Source: Eubacteriales bacterium
GTDB lineage: Bacteria; Bacillota; Clostridia; Oscillospirales; CAG-272
Assembly (NCBI GenBank): GCA_028709565.1
Contig: JAQVWU010000142.1
Span: 1-7,206 of the forward strand
DNA length: 7,206 nucleotides
Direction of reading: 5' to 3'
Made by a program: the position numbers and the translations under genes. Shown here in pieces: positions 5,260 to 7,206 of the stretch (positions are counted from its first letter, which is position 1; each line of letters starts with the position of its first letter). The notes under the pieces were generated by a model. The model did no database searches, was not told the origin of the DNA, and saw only the letters and a program-made list of their open reading frames with translations.

Positions 5260-6687
5260 ATTAATAAGAATATTGCCTTTATACTCGTTTTAGTCATCAT
5301 AATTTCCGTGATATCCTGCGCAGCTAACGCCGAGGATTCCGCCGATACAACGATCCCGGTAACCGCGGAATCCGAAAGCGAACAACCTAAAGAAAAACTC
5401 GATGTGCCCGAAGATAAAGATTACGGAGGATATGTTTTTAACATATATACATACGAACACAGTTCTTATATCATCGAGCATATCGCACCCGAGCAGACGG
5501 GCGACCTTGTGAATGATGCGATCTATGACCGCAACAGGTCTGTTGAGGAACTGTTCGGTATACAGATCAGCCCGGTCGTGCATAAATGGGAAAACGACGA
5601 CTGCCGCGGCAACATCCGCAGAAGCGTCATGGCCGGCGATGAGGCGTATGATCTTTTTTCGGGCAACTCCTACAACATGTCGGCCCTTTCCACCGAAGGA
5701 CTTTTCAAAAAGCTGAACCAAATCGAGTATATCGATGTCGACAAGTCCTGGTGGAACAAATCGTCCTACGAGGAACTGTCGGTGGGCGGCAACGCTTATC
5801 TGCTGATGGGAGATCTGAGCATTTCAAACTACGGTCTGTTCGCCTGCATCTATTTTAACAAGGATTATATAGCCGATTATAACATCGAAGATCCGTATGA
5901 GATAATGAAACGAGACGAATGGACGATAGACACCCTGATCTCTCTTTCCAAGGATATTTATTCGGATGTCGACAGCAACGAAAAGCGCGATGAAACCGAC
6001 CTTTACGGCATGTATTCGCCCGTCCAGACGGTTTATGATATATCCAATCACTGGCTGAACATCACGACAAAGAACGCCGACAACTACCCCGAAGTGACGT
6101 TTTACAGTGAAAAGACCGCCGCTATGTTCGACAAGCTCAAGGAATACTTCGTCAACAGCGAAGGCGTATACGCACCTGCCGGCTGGACAGACATAGCGCT
6201 GTTCAATGCTGGCAATTCCGTTTTCGTCTACAGCACCATCGGCGCTTCGGCAAAACTGCGCGACATGGAGAGCGACTACGGTCTGCTTCCCATACCGAAA
6301 TACGACAGCAGCCAGAAAGAATACCGGACAGGCGCGGGTGGGCTGGTCGTTGCCATCCCCGCGACCGCGTCGGATACCGACAGGACTGGCATGGTGACCG
6401 AAGCCCTTACCTATTACGGACGCAGGTATGCCTATCCCGCTTATGTAGAGACTGCCATTTCGATCAAGGGCACGCGGGACGAGGAGGCGCAGGAATCGCT
6501 GGAGATCATACTGAATAGCGCGGTATACAACTTCGGCACTTTCTTTTCCGGGTTCAGCGGCTACGGATATGCCCTGCTTGAATATTTCAATACTTCCAAG
6601 GGATTCGCGAGCTTCTACGAATCGTATCAGGCGGGAGCTACAAAAGAACTCAAAGATTATGCGGACCTGTTGCTTGCCCTGGATTAA
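5260..6687 (+). CDS. Secreted lipoprotein, extracellular solute-binding protein-like, with apparent ATT start
   Basis: This 475-residue paralogue of the lipoprotein at 2527-3984 begins at ATT 5260. That start yields a short n-region (M-N-K-N), a hydrophobic core IAFILVLVIIISV and the lipobox VISC with C20. The first conventional start, GTG 5308, would delete nearly all of this and leave M-I-S-C. Between the in-frame TAG (5245) and GTG 5308 there is no ATG, GTG or TTG. Shared blocks with the paralogue are EQTGDLVND (78-86), YDRNRSVEE (89-97), DKSWW (161-165), EWTID (220-224) and LRDMESDYGLLPIPKYD (333-349). The EF-hand-like loop is degenerate here: D236, D238, N240 and D244 remain but the central glycine is glutamate. 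It has its own double promoter and ends 9 bp before a strong terminator, so it may be transcribed alone. No permease is adjacent and the ligand is unknown. Confidence 0.85.
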   Translation: MNKNIAFILVLVIIISVISCAANAEDSADTTIPVTAESESEQPKEKLDVPEDKDYGGYVFNIYTYEHSSYIIEHIAPEQTGDLVNDAIYDRNRSVEELFGIQISPVVHKWENDDCRGNIRRSVMAGDEAYDLFSGNSYNMSALSTEGLFKKLNQIEYIDVDKSWWNKSSYEELSVGGNAYLLMGDLSISNYGLFACIYFNKDYIADYNIEDPYEIMKRDEWTIDTLISLSKDIYSDVDSNEKRDETDLYGMYSPVQTVYDISNHWLNITTKNADNYPEVTFYSEKTAAMFDKLKEYFVNSEGVYAPAGWTDIALFNAGNSVFVYSTIGASAKLRDMESDYGLLPIPKYDSSQKEYRTGAGGLVVAIPATASDTDRTGMVTEALTYYGRRYAYPAYVETAISIKGTRDEEAQESLEIILNSAVYNFGTFFSGFSGYGYALLEYFNTSKGFASFYESYQAGATKELKDYADLLLALD

Positions 6688-6696
6688 TTTATTTGA

Positions 6697-6732
6697 AAAA
6701 CACCTGCGGACAATAAGTCTCGCAGGTGTTTT
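6697..6732. terminator. Bidirectional intrinsic terminator between convergent genes
   Basis: AAAACACCTGCG (6697-6708) and CGCAGGTGTTTT (6721-6732) form a perfect 12-bp stem around a 12-nt loop. The loop can add GAC/GTC pairs with one bulged T. The A-run on the left and T-run on the right give a U-tract in both directions. It therefore ends both the lipoprotein gene (stop at 6687) and the converging HAD gene (stop at 6750). Confidence 0.93.
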
Positions 6733-6749
6733 CGGTCTCATGGTTCTTA

Positions 6750-7206
6750 TTATATATTTCCCGGAGATAAAACGTGATTCTCAATCCATTTTACAACACC
6801 GTCCCGGTCATGCGATTCGCATACACAATCGGCGGCGGTTATAACCTCCTCCTGCGCGTTGTTTACGGCTACGCGTATATCACAAGCCTCGAACATCGGC
6901 AGGTCGTTATGATTGTCTCCGAAACCTATAATGTTTTTATATCCGTATGTTTCGCGAAGAAAAGCGACGGCATGCTGTTTGGAAGCCCCTTCACTGAATA
7001 TCTCCAGAATCCAATATTCATCGCTGTAGGTACTGTTAATCAGGGATACGTTTATGTCCGGAATTTTTTTCAGCGCGCTGTATACGGGCCCAACGCGTTC
7101 ATGGGTATCGATTATTGTGAAATATATTATATGTTCCGGGGTTATGTCATTTAAGTCGTCTGTCTCGTGGAAGACGGTATTGAAACGTTTTCTTCTGTCC
7201 TCAACA
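6750..7206 (-). CDS. Cof-type HAD hydrolase, C-terminal part
   Basis: On the minus strand a frame is open from the window edge (first full codon at 7203-7205) to TAA at 6750-6752, giving 151 residues. The N-terminal half with the nucleophile DxD motif is outside the window. The visible part has the end of the cap domain (SALKKIPDINVSLINSTY), then EYWILEIFSEGASKQHAV with the motif III lysine. IIGFGDNHNDLPMFEACD follows, carrying the motif IV acidic pair of the GD-x-x-ND type. AVNNAQEEV and AADCVCESHDRDGVVKWIE close it, as usual for the Cof/YbiV/SupH group of HAD subfamily IIB phosphatases. Such enzymes dephosphorylate sugar phosphates, nucleotides or similar small metabolites in the cytoplasm, and the substrate cannot be inferred here. 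It shares the terminator at 6697-6732 with the converging lipoprotein gene. Confidence 0.93.
   Translation of the reverse strand, partial: VEDRRKRFNTVFHETDDLNDITPEHIIYFTIIDTHERVGPVYSALKKIPDINVSLINSTYSDEYWILEIFSEGASKQHAVAFLRETYGYKNIIGFGDNHNDLPMFEACDIRVAVNNAQEEVITAADCVCESHDRDGVVKWIENHVLSPGNI

Noticed and set aside
5824..6741. 305-residue minus-strand open frame opposite the second lipoprotein gene
   Set aside because: It starts inside the loop-stem region of the terminator, has no start signals, and opposes a gene supported by a paralogue.
6774..7154. 126-residue plus-strand open frame near the right edge
   Set aside because: The opposite strand encodes a recognisable HAD hydrolase with the GD-x-x-ND motif; this frame is its shadow.

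Overview
The window looks like part of the chromosome of an anaerobic, Gram-positive-type bacterium, most likely an uncultured member of the Clostridia (Oscillospirales/Christensenellales-like). This is inferred from the Shine-Dalgarno sites, the sigma-A-type promoters with extended -10 boxes, the abundance of lipoprotein solute-binding proteins and the moderate GC content. No rRNA or phylogenetic marker is present, so the placement is tentative. No tRNA, CRISPR array, transposase or phage gene was seen.

Layout. (1) Positions 1-2387, plus strand: the 3' end of a metal-chelate ABC importer operon of the FecBCDE/FhuBCD/BtuCDF class. It holds the C-terminal part of a solute-binding protein, a complete FecCD-type permease, and a complete FecE/FhuC-type ATPase whose start overlaps the permease stop (ATGA). 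(2) Positions 2388-2526: a short convergent gap. (3) Positions 2527-3984, minus strand: a large secreted lipoprotein resembling sugar-type extracellular solute-binding proteins. (4) Positions 3985-4333: a divergent regulatory region with one good promoter on each strand and a pair of 11-bp direct repeats. (5) Positions 4334-5125, plus strand: a cytoplasmic SGNH/GDSL-type hydrolase. (6) Positions 5260-6687, plus strand: a second large lipoprotein, clearly paralogous to the one at 2527-3984, with its own promoter. Its only sensible start codon is ATT. (7) Positions 6697-6732: a strong bidirectional intrinsic terminator. (8) Positions 6750-7206, minus strand: the C-terminal half of a Cof-type HAD hydrolase.

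How the parts relate. The first three genes form one importer for an iron-siderophore, haem or corrinoid-like ligand. The two paralogous lipoproteins bracket the SGNH hydrolase but have no permease or ATPase beside them. They are either orphan binding proteins that use a transporter encoded elsewhere, or have another surface-binding role. A link to acylated carbohydrate is plausible from the hydrolase but is inference only.

I did not find an evidently new multi-gene system. The most unusual items are the ATT start of the second lipoprotein, its duplicated extended -10 promoter, the direct repeats in the divergent control region, the A-B-B-A tandem repeat that supplies the permease ribosome binding site, and a possible gene remnant in the convergent gap.
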